64,000 bases of DNA from Micropterix aruncella (GCA_944548615.1 OX155951.1:22537953-22601952); one strand, 5' to 3'. Positions 44,770-57,520 are shown, numbered from the stretch's first letter. Numbers and translations: made by a program. The notes: a model not told the origin generated them from the letters alone.

Positions 44770-47073
44770 TTGCCGGATAGAGACCTAATCACCGTCCCCG
44801 GTGATCCACATAAGCAAATAATGTTAAAAATATAATGCTACGAGGTGTTGTACCCTAACCCCTACATGCTACGATGCGTAGCCGCTAATATAATAAATAT
44901 TGGTAACAGTGAAAAAATAAGAATAAATACATAATGGTAATGAAGAAATTTGCCCTGTTTGCAAGGGTTGATACAAATCATGATATTTTGAAAATAATAA
45001 AAAAAAAAAAATAACTCCCAAACGAGAGAAAATGATTTTTTGACAAGTATTTTTGAACCCAAAAAGTGCATAAGAATTTCTTTGACTGCAGTACATGACG
45101 CTCACTCATATCAGGATTGGAGTTAAGAAAGTCAGGAAGTGAAAATAGGGAAAGAATTCAGCCGTGAAAAAAATGTCGCCTGTCCGTAACAGGGTTAACA
45201 TGATTGACGGGTTGATCTTCTCCTGGCGCGTAGGGCGTGGCGTATCGTCTGGTTGCTGCGTCGCTCTCTCGGTGGGGTCGCTGCTTGGAGATCGACGTAT
45301 GCGCGTCGTAGGGCCTTGGGTAAGACACACAGCGTGTCTCGTGGTGGTCGATTGATGAGCCGTACCTTGGAATTGCGGAAAAAATAGGCGAGCATTAGTA
45401 GGTTGCCTAGTTTTCTGATGTTGTGTCGTGATGATCTTAATCGAGGCAACTCGAAGAACATAATAAGTGGGCTGCTGCTTGGCAAATTGCGTCACTTTGC
45501 TTGTTTAAAAAGTCCGGTGGAAAATTTTTGCAGAGCTTCTACTTGGGATGAGATCATGGTGCTACACTAGCTGTTTCAAGTCTGTGTGCACGGAAGAAAT
45601 TCAGATTTTTACACGTCGCTTGTTTGAAAAGTCCGGTGCGTTGTGGCTAGCGGGTGTAATAAGGAAGGTGATTTTCGTGCCTAAATGCCCTGTCCATTCC
45701 AGAGAACACTACTTCACTTCACTGGGTACACACTACGCTGATGTTAAAATGGCACTTAAAGCGTCCTTATTTGCATGTTGATGGTAATAGTATATGTGGA
45801 GGTTACTTGCGGTCTGGTTTGTGTGACTTCGCATCCTGGTCCACCTGGTTTAGTGATAATGTTCCTATTGATAGGGAACGCTCCTGCGGTCCTCGCCTAT
45901 CGGATGTCGTCTATCGTGAATGCCGTCCTGGTTGTCATATAGAGATAGGAAAATGTATCTTTACCTCTAGACTGGAGTAGGTATCCTGGCTTCGGATGTC
46001 CATACTGGTTGGCTGGCAGAATTATGGTCCGTGGATTTATGGGCTGGTTTATTCGGTCAGCATTGCCTTCATTATGGTATTTTGCAGCTTGGCTCGATGT
46101 TTGAGGTTTGCTTCCCGCCTTGCCGAATGTCACTGGACACGTCTGGTTGGTTAAGTCCAATTTTCCAAATATTGTCTGGAACGTGAAAAGTCATGCGGCA
46201 TCATCTCGTTCAATTATCTAGCTCAGTTTTTTACTGGAATACTAGGATAGGTGGTGAGAGAAGGAGAGGCTCTAGTATATGTAACCATGTGTCTGTTATC
46301 ATATCTTCGCTTTACAATTCAGTTCGAAACTTTGTTTTTATTCTTTAAGAAAATAAATGTATTTTCCGACTTCTTAAATTTCCTATGTGATTGGGGTCAA
46401 AAACTGGTGCTTATGTTCTGTCTGTATGCTACATTTTAAGCGGGATAAGAAAGATTGGTACATAACAAAAAAAACTTAAGTTATTATAATTACAAGTGTT
46501 GTGAGACGCGTAGGTACACGTTTTGGTATAATATTTATCGCAATAAGGTATTTTAAAATCTATTCAACATATGGTATTAAATTAAAATTAGGAGTATGCA
46601 CCTAAACTGTGCTGCCTAACGTGTATACTTACATATTATAATGTAGTAATAAAACAAAGAACAAGAAAAAATATTATAAATAATGGCAGTGCTCATATTG
46701 TGCAGCCTTATACATGAAATTCCATGATTGAAAAACGAACAAAAGAAACAAATAAATTAGAAATGTTGCTACTTTTTGTAGCTACTTTCTTGAATAAAAA
46801 TAGAATAAATAAAGGGGAGTTGCAAAAAAAACTAAACTCTTGTTCTATCTTGGTCTATAAGCATCCTTTCCGACGGGCTGTATATTTGTTTTTATATTCA
46901 GGCTTTATTAAATGTACTGTTGTAAGTAATTAATCCGTTTGGGGAAAGAAATGTTAATTGTTTATTAAAATGGTGAAAGGGTGTAGTAGGTATGGGAGAG
47001 CAGGTGCTAAATGTTTCCGGTTTTATTTATATAAACAAATAAAATTATGAAGGGTTCCGGATTTAAAAAATTT
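44770..47073. other. 2.3-kb interval between the LTR-like repeats
   Basis: No gag, protease, reverse transcriptase or integrase motif seen in any frame. The longest open frames are 45106-45495 (minus, Thr/Arg/Pro-rich) and 45897-46160 (minus), both unrecognised. No obvious primer-binding site after 44769 or purine tract before 47074. Confidence 0.4.
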
Positions 47074-47338
47074 GCGCTCCGCGGCGGAGCGGCCGCTCCT
47101 TGTCGACCGTCCTCTTCGGTGGTTGCCAGCCAAAAAACAAAAGGAAGATTTCTCTTCTCTATATAAAAATATTCTACATTACTCGATTTAAAATTAATTA
47201 GGGACGTGCGCGACTTGTCGCCTATATACGGTAAGATGTTCGATGTATCGCGTCTACTGCGCGATGGCAAATTTAATTGATTTGATTATTTAGACTATTT
47301 AAATTAAAGTTTGTTTACAATAAACTTAGGCCCTAACA
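47074..47338 (+). repeat. LTR-like direct repeat, copy 2
   Basis: Same orientation and nearly identical to 44505-44769, with TATATAAA at 47160 and AATAAA at 47319-47324. The GC-rich start is shorter (CGCTCCGCGGCGGAGCGG), differing from copy 1 by a small internal change. Confidence 0.6.
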
Positions 47339-47889
47339 AATATTAGTAGGTATAGATAAGCTAGATGGGTGAATATTATGATACTATACTAGTCCCAATG
47401 ATTTCAATTATATCAAGTGGAGCAAAATTTTTCACAATATATGGTAGTTCTATCCTTGTAGTGTAACATAAATGCTGTTTTTTACTTATATGTAGCTTTC
47501 CGATGGGATAGCATGATTTTATCACTTTTGTTTTTGAATTTTTTTTTAACTGATTTAAGGAACAATACTAATGATAAAATAATAAAACTTTCTTTTTTTA
47601 GTACAATAAGCGAGCCTATTGCCTCGCGGCAATATATATCAGGTAACCTACAACTAAATTTTATTTTACAACTTTTGCTTTGGCTACACAAAATAAAAAT
47701 TAAAATGATAAAATAATATTAATTAAACGAAAAAGGAAGAGCTAACTAAAATAAAAATTATGATGACGAACGAAAAACAAATAACTAAAATTGAATAAAG
47801 CCCCAGAGAGAAGGAAGGAGACGATGAAAGAAAAGGGATGCGAGAGAGGAGGAAGAGGGTTGGTTATTTTATGGTTTTAGGCTTACGCG
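47339..47889. other. No recognisable feature
   Basis: AT-rich. Frames 47482-47691 and 47513-47716 are overlapping shadows without known motifs. Confidence 0.35.
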
Positions 47890-49050
47890 CTCCTTATGAC
47901 TGCCCTGAACGTGGTGATGCTGAAGGCTGTTCTGACATTATTTGGTAGAGCATTCCAGTCATGCAGCTTTTAAGGCGAAGGAGTAAGAGAAAAAATCGCT
48001 GCTGTGACCAGGGATAGATAACAGGTTATTGCCCTTTGACCAACGGGAACGGCCGTGTGCCGATATAGCGAGCAAGAGATAAAGCGGTACGGTATTCGTA
48101 AGGATTCTATATAACAGGCAAAGAGTTCTAGCCTGTCTCGTGTCCTTGGTGGTAAACCACTGCAGTCTACTTCGATATTCCGTGATATGGTCTTATTTTC
48201 TGAGGCCATAAATGAAGCGAATAAGAACGTTCTGTAACATTTCCACCTAGGTGGCCAGATCTTCTATCAGATCGATGAAAGCGGGGTCACCACAGCTAAG
48301 GAGTGGAAGAAGCAAAGATTGTCAGATTATCTCAACTTTTTTTCGGGAGAAAATATTAACGTCTTTTCAGCGAAAGACATCTGTTGAAGTTCTTCCTTTC
48401 AGGTCCCTAATATGGTGCTGTTAGGATAGATTATAATCAAACTGGAGACCAAGTTTCTTCACTTGAATGCTAAACGGAAGATCCTCTGTCTCAATGAATA
48501 TTTTTAATCCTCCAGGTGTAGAAACTGCGACCGACGAAGATCGCTTGTGTTTAGAGGGATTTAGGGCCAAGCCATAGTATTTAGACCACCACTATAAGGT
48601 ATACAAGTCGGCGTTAATTGAAGAAATTGCTGTTTCAAAATCAATTAGCTGAAAAGCGTAAATATATCTGTACGTCGTTTGTGTAAATATGATATTTTTC
48701 AAGATAGGAGTTAGAGAAGGAGATGAAAGTGAGAATCGAGAAGAAAAGTGGTGATAAGATCATACCTTGTAGTACACCGGTAGAACATTCTACACCGGTA
48801 CTTGTGGTAGAATATTGAAGATTTATTCATTAAAACCTTTCACACACTACCCTTCACAAACCTATAAAAATCGACGTGAACCAGTTGACCAGAGGAAGTG
48901 AAAAATTAAGAGATTCTAATCAGGATTTTTTTTGTCATAATCTACAGAATTAAATGCCCTACTTAAATTTAAAACAATGCGTAGTGTTAGTTGTCAGTTA
49001 TCCTCCCCTTGGCAAACATCATCAGCATCTTGAACTAAATCAGTATTCGA
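47890..49050 (-). pseudogene. Decayed reverse transcriptase, Jockey/CR1 type
   Basis: Minus-strand blocks in order: TLRIVLNLSRAFNSVDYD (first catalytic Asp region, about 48980), STGVLQGMILSPLFFSI (about 48780), YHIYTNDVQIYLRF where the family has catalytic YADD (about 48690), DFETAISSINADLYTL, WWSKYYGLALNPSKHK, then VKKLGLQFDYNLS. The C-terminal region has DHITEYRSRLQWF, DTRQARTLCLLYRILTNTVP and HGRSRWSKGNNLLSIPGH. The order and spacing are those of a non-LTR retrotransposon ORF2 from mid-reverse transcriptase to the C-terminus. Several stops and frameshifts, and the altered catalytic motif, make it inactive. Confidence 0.8.
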
Positions 49051-50489
49051 GCTATACAGGAATACTGTAAATAACTCCTAAATTAAAACATTCATTGTTT
49101 CATATACCTGCACACCTTCTTCTATATTTAGAATTGAATTCATTACACTTTCAATTTAAATTCCAAAGATCTAAAAAAAACGCATTCTTTGCTTAACTAC
49201 CCTCCTCTTGCTTTCAAAAAAGATTATATTTGTTTGTGGTTACATCGCCCATTTTATATGAACCTCATAGAAAGAGCATTTTCTATGCTTCTATAAGTTA
49301 GGCCGTACCGTTTTCACCAACATTCACCAACTTTTTACTGATTCTTCGACTTAAGAAGAAAATCGATTACAGAAGATTTTTAAAATCGGACTACAGGCTA
49401 TTGAGATACAAAAATAAACCTGAGAGGCTATAACTTCAGAATAAATGGTTAAATTCTGTTTTTTTTTGCGCCAATCTGGGTTATTTTTCAATTGGAAATG
49501 CTGATTATTTGAATTGATTAGAGAGCTTATTATTAATTGTCTGATTTCAAAAATTCTTTCGCTAATAATTTATATCTAACTTATGGTTGAGTTGATGAGA
49601 GCGGCCATATACAAACCAATCCGAGATTTTTGAAAGTAACTAAGCGTTTTGAAAGTAACGGTAGTTTACTTGTACGGTTTTACATTTTTAGTTTAGTTTT
49701 AGGTTTTACTATTTTCTTTTTTTCCTATTTCCTTTACAAGTAACATTTCCACGATTTAAATGCAATCGGTCTTACGAAGCCCGAATCATAATATATGTGT
49801 ATCAATTAGGCCTCTATTCCGCAGATAATGCGTCCGTTATCATTTTAAATTTTATATGCGGATCGTAACGCGTTAGTACCGTCTTGACGTAAGTATTATC
49901 TTCACTGAAGCGTATGCATTGACTTGAGTTTCTCTCCATATAAACTCGTAATCCCTCTTTGCCAAATCCGTCAACGGGGCCAGTAACATCACCACATCCG
50001 AGATAAACCCCTATAAAAGTAAACCCTAAATAAAGCTCTTAACTTTAGCGACATTCGTCGGATTTGGCAAATCTGTAATCGCTTTTAGTTTCTCTGGGTC
50101 CGCTTTTATGCCTTGTGAGAATAAGAAAAAAAAAGAAAAAAGGTAAAACAAACAAACCAGATTTAACTCAAAGAAACACAGCGGTAGGATAGAATTTTAC
50201 GGCTATTTCGCTGGTCGCAGTGAAATCCGCTAATAAATTCTGGCAAATACTTACCTATTACTAGAATAAATAGCGTACTAGATACAATGATGTGTGGTAA
50301 AGCATACGGTATCGATTTGAAAATGCGATCCCGATTACAAATTCGTGTGTCTCATTAATGAAATTGACATCTTATATCTCGCTCCCACAATTCCATATGC
50401 GCGTGAAAATTCCACTCACTCACTATAAGTACGTCTCTCTCACGCTCGTGGATGCATAAATACGATGGATTTTTGCCACTTGTTTCAGA
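49051..50489. other. No recognisable feature
   Basis: AT-rich. No open frame of note. Confidence 0.35.
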
Positions 50490-50822
50490 CTGCAGGAGAT
50501 GCCCGTGCTTCTTGGCGGAAATCAGCCAGTCAACGTGGAAGTGGCAGTGCTCCCCGCCGCTCCGCGAGCTGCGCTGCGAGATGCCGCACCGCGCGCCTGG
50601 ACCGCCGCGCCTCCGCTGCCGCCCCAAATTCTGGCGCCGATGAAACCAAACCAAACAAAGCCCCATCCAGCCGCCTCCCCACATGAACCCTTGTCGTGGA
50701 GACAGAAACCGGCGCCGCCGACCGCTCGGCAGCAGTCAACGGTGGAGGATAACTCGAACCGGGCGTCATCGGTCGAAGCAGCCGACGAGCCCCCACCTGC
50801 AGCAGGAAGAGATGGAGTATGA
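50490..50822 (+). CDS. GC-rich candidate exon, product unrecognised
   Basis: A good 3' splice site (CACTTGTTTCAG, ending at 50489) precedes an isolated CpG-rich block. The longest frame with GC-rich third positions begins LQEMPVLLGGNQPVNVEVAV, continues with Ala/Pro-rich sequence, and ends TVEDNSNRASSVEAADEPPP-AAGRDGV before TGA at 50820-50822. The block stands out sharply from the AT-rich neighbours, as coding exons do. Other frames on both strands are also open here, so strand and frame are uncertain. No domain recognised. It could be the last exon of a host gene encoding a disordered Pro/Ala-rich tail. Confidence 0.3.
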   Translation: MQEMPVLLGGNQPVNVEVAVLPAAPRAALRDAAPRAWTAAPPLPPQILAPMKPNQTKPHPAASPHEPLSWRQKPAPPTARQQSTVEDNSNRASSVEAADEPPPAAGRDGV

Positions 50823-51813
50823 AGCCAGGGCTAATCCCCTCCCAAACCCCTACCAAGCTCCCAGCCTCAAGTGCCCCCTGGTCCCGAATACCCAGATTTA
50901 CTGTTTTTAGGTTTTATCAACACGAGCAATTGCTCAATCCTCACTTTCCCTTAACCACTTAAGGACTGCGCCCGAGTACCTATACTCGGGTGGCTATTAT
51001 GTGCGAAAACTCCCACAACCAAGAGAACGCGGGCAACCGATCCTGGTTAATTGCTGTTCGCCACTGCTTCTGCACAAAAAAGCACTGTCACACTCAAGCA
51101 AGCAGTTTCAAAGTTGCAAGAGATGCGACTGGAGACTTTTCGCCACCCGCCGTATTTGCTAGATTTTGCATTGAAAGATTTCCTCCTTTTTCGGGTGTGG
51201 AGTTTTATACGAAAAAAAAAAACAACTCCGAAGAGGTAGTGAAAATCGCTTTCAGAGCATTCTTATCCTTGAGAGTTCTGCTTTAATACACACCCAATAA
51301 AATATCAAATTAGGTTTCAATATTTCTATTAATCAAATATATATTTTCCACACACAATGCTTTGCTTCAATTTTATTTGTAGAAAGCTAACTTTGTAAGT
51401 AAGGATCTAATACATAACTTATAATAATTTATTGCCGCCGCAACCAACCGCGTAATATTCTGCACTGTCTTAGCGCGTCTTCAAAACTACTCCAATTTCC
51501 CCACCGCTGTATAACACAGGCGCCGCTGAGGTATAATTAAAAGCGCTCTGGTTACTTTCAGTTTACCCCGCACTTTCGTTTACAGTGGTTGAAGTTTTAC
51601 GACATTTCTCGTAGCCCGGAATTCCAGAGTGTTGGTAAAAGTCAACTCAAAATGAAATAATTGCACGTTCAAATTTGTTCACGCACTTTACCCGAAATGA
51701 CAACTATGTCTTGCAATTAGGTATATAAAACACACGACGCCAAAATGTCTTCACTTTCTGGCTCGAGTTAGAGTGAATGAACAGATTTGGTTATTTCATA
51801 TTTTGACATAATA
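50823..51813. other. No recognisable gene; one possible TTAA element end
   Basis: TTAACCACTTAAGGACTGCG at 50951 resembles the left end of TTAA-flanked MITEs and is followed by the palindrome CCCGAGTACCTATACTCGGG. No matching right end was found, so it is at most a solo end. Confidence 0.3.
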
Positions 51814-52119
51814 ATGGGCTCGATTGCGTTTCTTCGTGAACTAAAATCGGAAAGTAGTCCGTGTGAACGAGATAGGGCAATACACTAGAGCGGAGTGTGA
51901 GATGACCGGTTGTCACTTTTTCGCATTAAAACTGCCTGTCAAGGTCAAATCTTACACCGCACGAAATATGCTCGAATTTATTCGGACGAGTATAAGTTCG
52001 GCAGGTAGTATGTATTTATCGACGATCGTTCGTTGCATATTTCGTTCTAACATATTGCTATGTCTCGTTCGCTTGGACTAATTTTAGTTTTAGTTCACAA
52101 AGAACCGCAATCGGGCCAT
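51814..52119. mobile_element. MITE with ~65-bp terminal inverted repeats
   Basis: Left end ATGGGCTCGATTGCGTTTCT, and right end, reverse-complemented, ATGGCCCGATTGCGGTTCTT. The match continues through GTGAACTAAAA, TAGTCC and GAACGAGA to about 65 bp. Total 306 bp. Target duplication is unclear. Confidence 0.7.
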
Positions 52120-52854
52120 ATGTGATAATAAAATAAAACCTGGTTTGATGTATATTTACACTAGTGCTTGGTTAAATAATAAGGTTAAATATATATTCAA
52201 ATAGTTAATTCAAATATGTCACGGTCATATATTGTATCATTTCATTTTCGGATGATGGGGATCACCGTTACAGGATCTTACCGTCATCTCGAGGTTCTTC
52301 TGACTGGTCGTAGGCTTGGAGAATTCCTAGCTGCATCTTCCGGATTCAACGCTTGCGGTTGTAACGGCCCACCCCTCACTAGACTCCAAGTTGTTTGCTG
52401 TGAGGAGGTGGTGTCAACTTGCGAGTTATCTCCGTATTGAAAGTCGATGAATGTATACTAGAAGATATTTATTGTATCAGAAGGAATTTATAGTGATTTA
52501 TATTGCCTGTTTGTTAACGTTACCCGAATATGTTAGGGGTTGACGTGAATGCGGTGGCTATCTGCCTGAAGTTACGAGGGTGCATGGATAAGGATTATAG
52601 TTTGTGCTCAGAGTATCTTGTACTCGACACGGCTCGAGTCTGTAGGAGTTCAGACTGATGCTTGCTCGTCTCGATATGAGGAAGGAAGGAAGAGGTACCC
52701 AAAATGGTCGGACCCGTTGACCCAACTCGTGAGAGTAGTACCGGGTTGATTCCGCCGCTGTCTTGGGGGGAGTGATCATTCGAGAAATGATACCCTGGTG
52801 CTATTTTAGCCGCATTATAAAGGCCGAAAAATGACATAGACTACTCACCTTAAG
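52120..52854. other. Unrecognised, moderately GC-rich sequence
   Basis: A minus-strand frame around 52440-52290 (QVDTTSSQQTTWSLVRGG, then PQALNPEDAARNSP) and another at 52837-52595 have a retroelement-like feel but no diagnostic motif. Confidence 0.25.
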
Positions 52855-52916
52855 TCCTCTAGACTTATGGTGTCCTAACATATGGTGTCCTCTAGACTTC
52901 CTCTAGACTTATGGAA
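52855..52916 (+). repeat. Scrambled short duplications
   Basis: TCCTCTAGACTTATGG occurs exactly at 52855-52870 and 52899-52914, with partial copies (TATGGTGTCC twice, CCTCTAGACTT) between. This looks like local slippage or repair-associated duplication. Confidence 0.6.
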
Positions 52917-55064
52917 ACTCACCATAAGCCCTAAGAATACTACTCACCATCATCAGATACCTACCGCGGGCCGCTCAGCCATACGATGCGACACTCTTTA
53001 AAGCCAGGTCAATGGACCCGGCTCACGTCAATCCCCGCTAAACGGCAGTTGCCCAGCGGTAGATTTTTTGAATAATGTTTTTTTGTTTTTTTTTTATTTT
53101 ATTTGAAAGTTTTGCGCTAGACAGCGCATCTGACTCATCGCTTTTATACTATTTTTCAAAAAGGAGAAATAAGGTTCAGAAAAAAAAATGTTATTTGGTT
53201 GTTTCCAAAATGTCTTATTAAAAGTTGCTGCTTAGTTCGTGGTACTGATTAACCCACTACTAAATAAAAACTGAATTAAAACTCATCCTGTATTTGGTAA
53301 TCGTCAATATTGGGTTTTCTTCGTGACGACTTCTTCTTCTCCGAAGTGGTTGCCCAGACTATAATCGGTGGAGTTACATCCAATACTGTCCGGGGTGCGA
53401 ATAAGGCGGACGTCCGGTCGACGCCTTTGTGTCCACAAGACAATTGTATTTCCGGCCAAAAAATAGATCTCCAAACAGTGGCCCTTGGTATTTATATTTA
53501 TGATCTACGACATTTAAATTCACAATGTATTTTACCTTTTCTGGAATGTAATTTTTCAACGTCTCTGAAAACGCGAGAGCTCCTAATATCAAACAGGGCA
53601 GAGTAATGTTATTTACTTTTCGTATACACGACTTACGGATATTCCACGATACGGGTACGCACTAGACAGAATTAATTTATTCAACCTTTCCCCAAGCCAA
53701 TTTCGCCCGCCATGTCCAATATCACCGCTCAAGACGTGCAACTGGCGTTATTAGGTAGTCCATTTGCGCATATACAATCATACGACATGCCTGCATTACC
53801 ATAATTAGGTATTAAATATTGTGATGGTTGCTCGTGCTCCACTTACTCGCTAAGAACATTTAATGTTTTTGTTAATGTAATTATGTTTTTTTTCTCTCTG
53901 GTGGAAATTATTAACATCATATTCAACGTGAAATATAAAAGTGGTATATTTACAATTAAGTTAATTAATTAACAATAAATTATTTATATTCTGAGTGGTC
54001 ATAATGTAAATATATCATGGCCCTGTTTTTCCAGTAGGGAGTGGAAACAAATTTGTGAAATTCGTTATTAAAGAAAACCAGTTTATTTTCACACATTTTA
54101 TTTGGATATTTTAAAAAATGCAATTATTGTATTGCGTCGAGTGCATGAGAAATAAAATATCAAATAGGGAAGTATTCCTCCTCAGAACGATAATAATTAT
54201 TTCCTATCGCAGTGCGTTCCGCTCTGTCGGATATTTATAAGGAGTAGTGTGCAGGCCTCTATGGATGTTCAATTTATGAGATCGGTGGATGTGGATGCGG
54301 ATATTTAAAAAAGAATATCCGCAGGTATCCCGTATATCAATTATTCTCTTATAAATATAAAATTTAGCACAAAATTTAAATGTTTATAAAGAATCGGGTG
54401 TTTCATTTGGTATAACGGGTCTCAAGGGCAACACTGCCAAATGGTTCACAGAAGATGATAAGAAACATCGATCAACACTTGCAAAAAGAGAGGGTAACAA
54501 TTAATGATTATAACGGACAGAATGGTTAGAGCCCTCGCGTTCTGGCGGAGAGAAAGCTAATTGAAGCCCTCCGAACAATTTTTCGGCTGTTCCTTTTGGT
54601 GGATCAGGTCAAATATATGGCTCTAAAAGAAATAGCTAGCATGAAGAGGTCACAAAACTTCTATTCCTAAAATATAATTTGCGATCGTTTAAATTAAATC
54701 TTGTTAATCCAATCTTCTAAAATTAAAAGTTATTGGTGATACGTTATTTCATCATTTAGTTAGTTATTCGTGTAGTGTATATTTATGTAGAAGTACGTAT
54801 TCACTACGTACTAATAGCTTGGTTCAATACATATCAAGGGCTTTAAGCATAATGGTCGTATCTATAAAAAATAATTTTACAAAAAAGAATATTTTCAACC
54901 TTAAATAATACCGAATACAGAAAATAAATTATGTTGACTGTATAGATGTTTGTAGAGCTTTCTGTGATATTAGTCGAACTCGCGAGCTGTAGCAATTTGG
55001 CATCTCTTTTTGGGTGGAGTTAAATTGGCCAGAACTGGTAGCCACTGGTCAGGGGTCGCTTTAA
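52917..55064. other. No recognisable gene
   Basis: A small hairpin, GCGGATATT...AATATCCGC, lies near 54297-54322. Frames 53310-53606 and 53374-53592 oppose one another and show no known motif. Confidence 0.35.
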
Positions 55065-55136
55065 CCGCTTCGCTATTTACTCGCATGGCTTGCTATTTAC
55101 CCGCTTCGCTATTTACCCGCATGGCTTGTTTGAGCC
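55065..55136 (+). repeat. 36-bp tandem duplication
   Basis: Two units beginning CCGCTTCGCTATTTAC (55065 and 55101), each followed by a CGCATGGCTTG segment. Confidence 0.75.
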
Positions 55137-56959
55137 ACACATCCACCTTGTGCACGTTAGCGCTGTTCTTCCAGATTGACGCACAGTATATCAGAGTATT
55201 TGCGGAATACACAAGGGGAATATCATTTAAATCTTTTAATATAATTATTTCTACGGCTGCTATTATAAAATGTACCTATGTATCTAACTTTTAGTTTAAT
55301 TTAGTAACTCTATAACTTTTATTATTTAAAAAGTGTTAGCCGTATGGTTACGTTGTTAGAAAATCGCTAGCTGCGATCCCCTAAAGTCGTTAATCACTAG
55401 ACAATCATTTCAGTTGCGTTCTCTACGAAACTATCTGCCTACCTGCATTATGAACAGCAATTTTTACAGTGAAACGAGCGGAGCTCGTATGAATACGATG
55501 CAACAGTCACCCCTATACGGCAAAAGAAGGGATTGGTGCTTGTAGATTTTAGTCTGCGGTTTAGATAATTGGTTAAAATACTGAAAAAATGAGTACACAA
55601 AATAAAAAAAAATAATAATAATATTAGTAATAATTATAAATAAAAATAATTTTAAAAAATGTTATCTTAAATTTTTCTTTGACACAACCGTAGCACTCTA
55701 GTGGGACTCCCGAAAAGAGCTCGCCTTAAAACACAGGGGTGCCTAGCAAGGCGGGCTTAGCTGCTCTTTGCTTAGCATAATAGAAAGCAAATAATTTGCG
55801 TTTAATGTATGCGCTATGTAACCTGGGCTCAGACGGATATGTATATAACTTTAGAAGCATACAACGGCATTTTCTTAATTGTACTTATATGTAAATAAAT
55901 AAAAAAAAACATACGTATTCACCATAGTCCGCGTTATATACGTAATCCTTGTTGAAACATGCGTATTCCCGCGTATTACAACGTTATATTGTTTTAGGTG
56001 TAGGTATTCTATGTGTTGTTAGAGTTTTCTAGTATTTGTCTGATATAGCACCTCGTCATAAATAAATCAGTATCACTAATATTAGAAAGAGATATTTAAT
56101 TATTGTTACTATCCGTAATGAAACCCAACATTAACGAACATATTTAAATCGAAGATGTTTAACAACTTCTGGTATAAATTGTTGCGATACGCTAAATGTC
56201 TTAACAGTGGGATCTGTTATGTTCATGTGGATATTTATTCAAAGGCAAGAAGGTAAAAGATTCAAGGGTGATAGATACATTTAAAGACATATGCTCAAAG
56301 ATTAAATAATATTACTACAAGATAGAGCAGATATATTATTACGCACGAGAATGCTTGCTATTACCATGATATTGTTATGTAGACGGAACCATCTGATATG
56401 ATTAAGCAAGGCGGAGATTCATATCAACAATTTCAAAGATACGTGCTCGTTATATTACGGCGGACGAAACTCATTACTGGAGGAATAATACACTTCAAAG
56501 GCTAACAAACTGCTACCATATTTGTACAATATTGTATGACTGATATTCTTTGTTTTATTTTTATATATGTGCGGGAGGTTGCTCAAATTTCAGTTCTCTA
56601 ATGATATACAAACTATGACTATAACAAATTATTCATTAGTTTATCAAATTATGACATTTGATATATATAATTAGTATTTGATATATACAAAAATGTACAT
56701 TATTAAATATAAAATTTAAATACAGATAACATAGTTATATATAACACTTGCATATAAAAAATAAAATAGGAGACTTTATTATTTAAATAATTTTTTACTA
56801 CAATTGTTTCATGGGATTCTTGTTTATGGTTTCTCTCAATATTAATTCCTAATATTGGGAAGAAATAATAAACCATTAGAAGTAGGTACTAGGTTTTATA
56901 AATATTTTTTTTGTTGGCGTATATATTTTTCTAATTTATCTCTTGAGAAGCCACTACGA
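55137..56959. other. No recognisable feature
   Basis: AT-rich and partly low-complexity (near 55590-55660 and 56640-56770). Confidence 0.35.
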
Positions 56960-57520
56960 GATTCTGGCATCAGTACTACTAAAACCATCTTCAAAAGGTC
57001 AATGTCATTTTGATTTTTTGACTTTAGCTTATGCAGATGATATTTATATGTGCATTTCCAACGAGCTCTTAACCCCTCAAATGTGAGGCGTCCCTTAAGG
57101 GATGCCTTGGCAAAATGTATACAAAATGTATATAAATTTATATAAATGTAAATATAAATGTAAATGTGCGCCACTTTATAGTAATCCGCTATATAGTAAT
57201 GCTATAGCTCTATAGTAAACCCCGCTCTATGTAAATGTAAATGTAAATATAAATTTATATACATTTTGCCGTAGGCAACCCGAGCTAATCGCCATTCATT
57301 TGAGGGGTTAAGGACGCATTTTAGCATTGGACATAGCAGCAACATGGACTGACCTGAAAATGAAGAGGAATTACGTTTAGTAGCGATTAAGATGCGTTAC
57401 TTTGGACTCGAACCACAAATAAAATCCCGTATGCTATGCGGTAGGATATAGGAAATCATCTACAAGACACTCATCAGAGCAATCCTCCGAGAAACAAGAA
57501 ACAAGAATCAAGAATCAGTA
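56960..57520 (+). pseudogene. Reverse-transcriptase fragment interrupted by a MITE
   Basis: The left part reads GQCHFDF and then LTLAYADDIYMCISNEL with an intact catalytic YADD at 57030-57041. After the TTAA MITE (57073-57307) the right part reads ENEEELRLVAIKMRYFGLEP, then SRMLCGR, a stop, and EIIYKTLIRAIL, matching the region downstream of the active site in LINEs of the type seen at 25391. The two parts suit one gene cut by the MITE, although some sequence between them is probably missing. Frameshifts and a stop make it inactive. Confidence 0.65.
57073..57307. mobile_element. piggyBac-type MITE flanked by TTAA (third)
   Basis: TTAA at 57069-57072 and 57308-57311. Inverted ends CCCCTCAAATG on both sides. 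A subterminal palindrome (GTCCCTTAAGGGA) lies ~12 bp inside the left end. The interior is repetitive AAATGTAAATATAAAT-type sequence. It is inserted in a reverse-transcriptase remnant just after the YADD motif. Confidence 0.8.

Noticed and set aside
45106..45495. A minus-strand frame with Thr/Arg/Pro-rich sequence, considered as a gag-like protein inside the LTR-like pair
   Set aside because: No zinc knuckle, protease or other diagnostic motif, and overlapping frames are also open.
50355..50684. A minus-strand 109-codon frame in the GC-rich block
   Set aside because: Less convincing than the plus-strand frame with a splice acceptor, though it cannot be excluded.
50951..50980. A fifth TTAA MITE
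   Set aside because: Only a left-end-like sequence and palindrome; no matching right end within about 1 kb.
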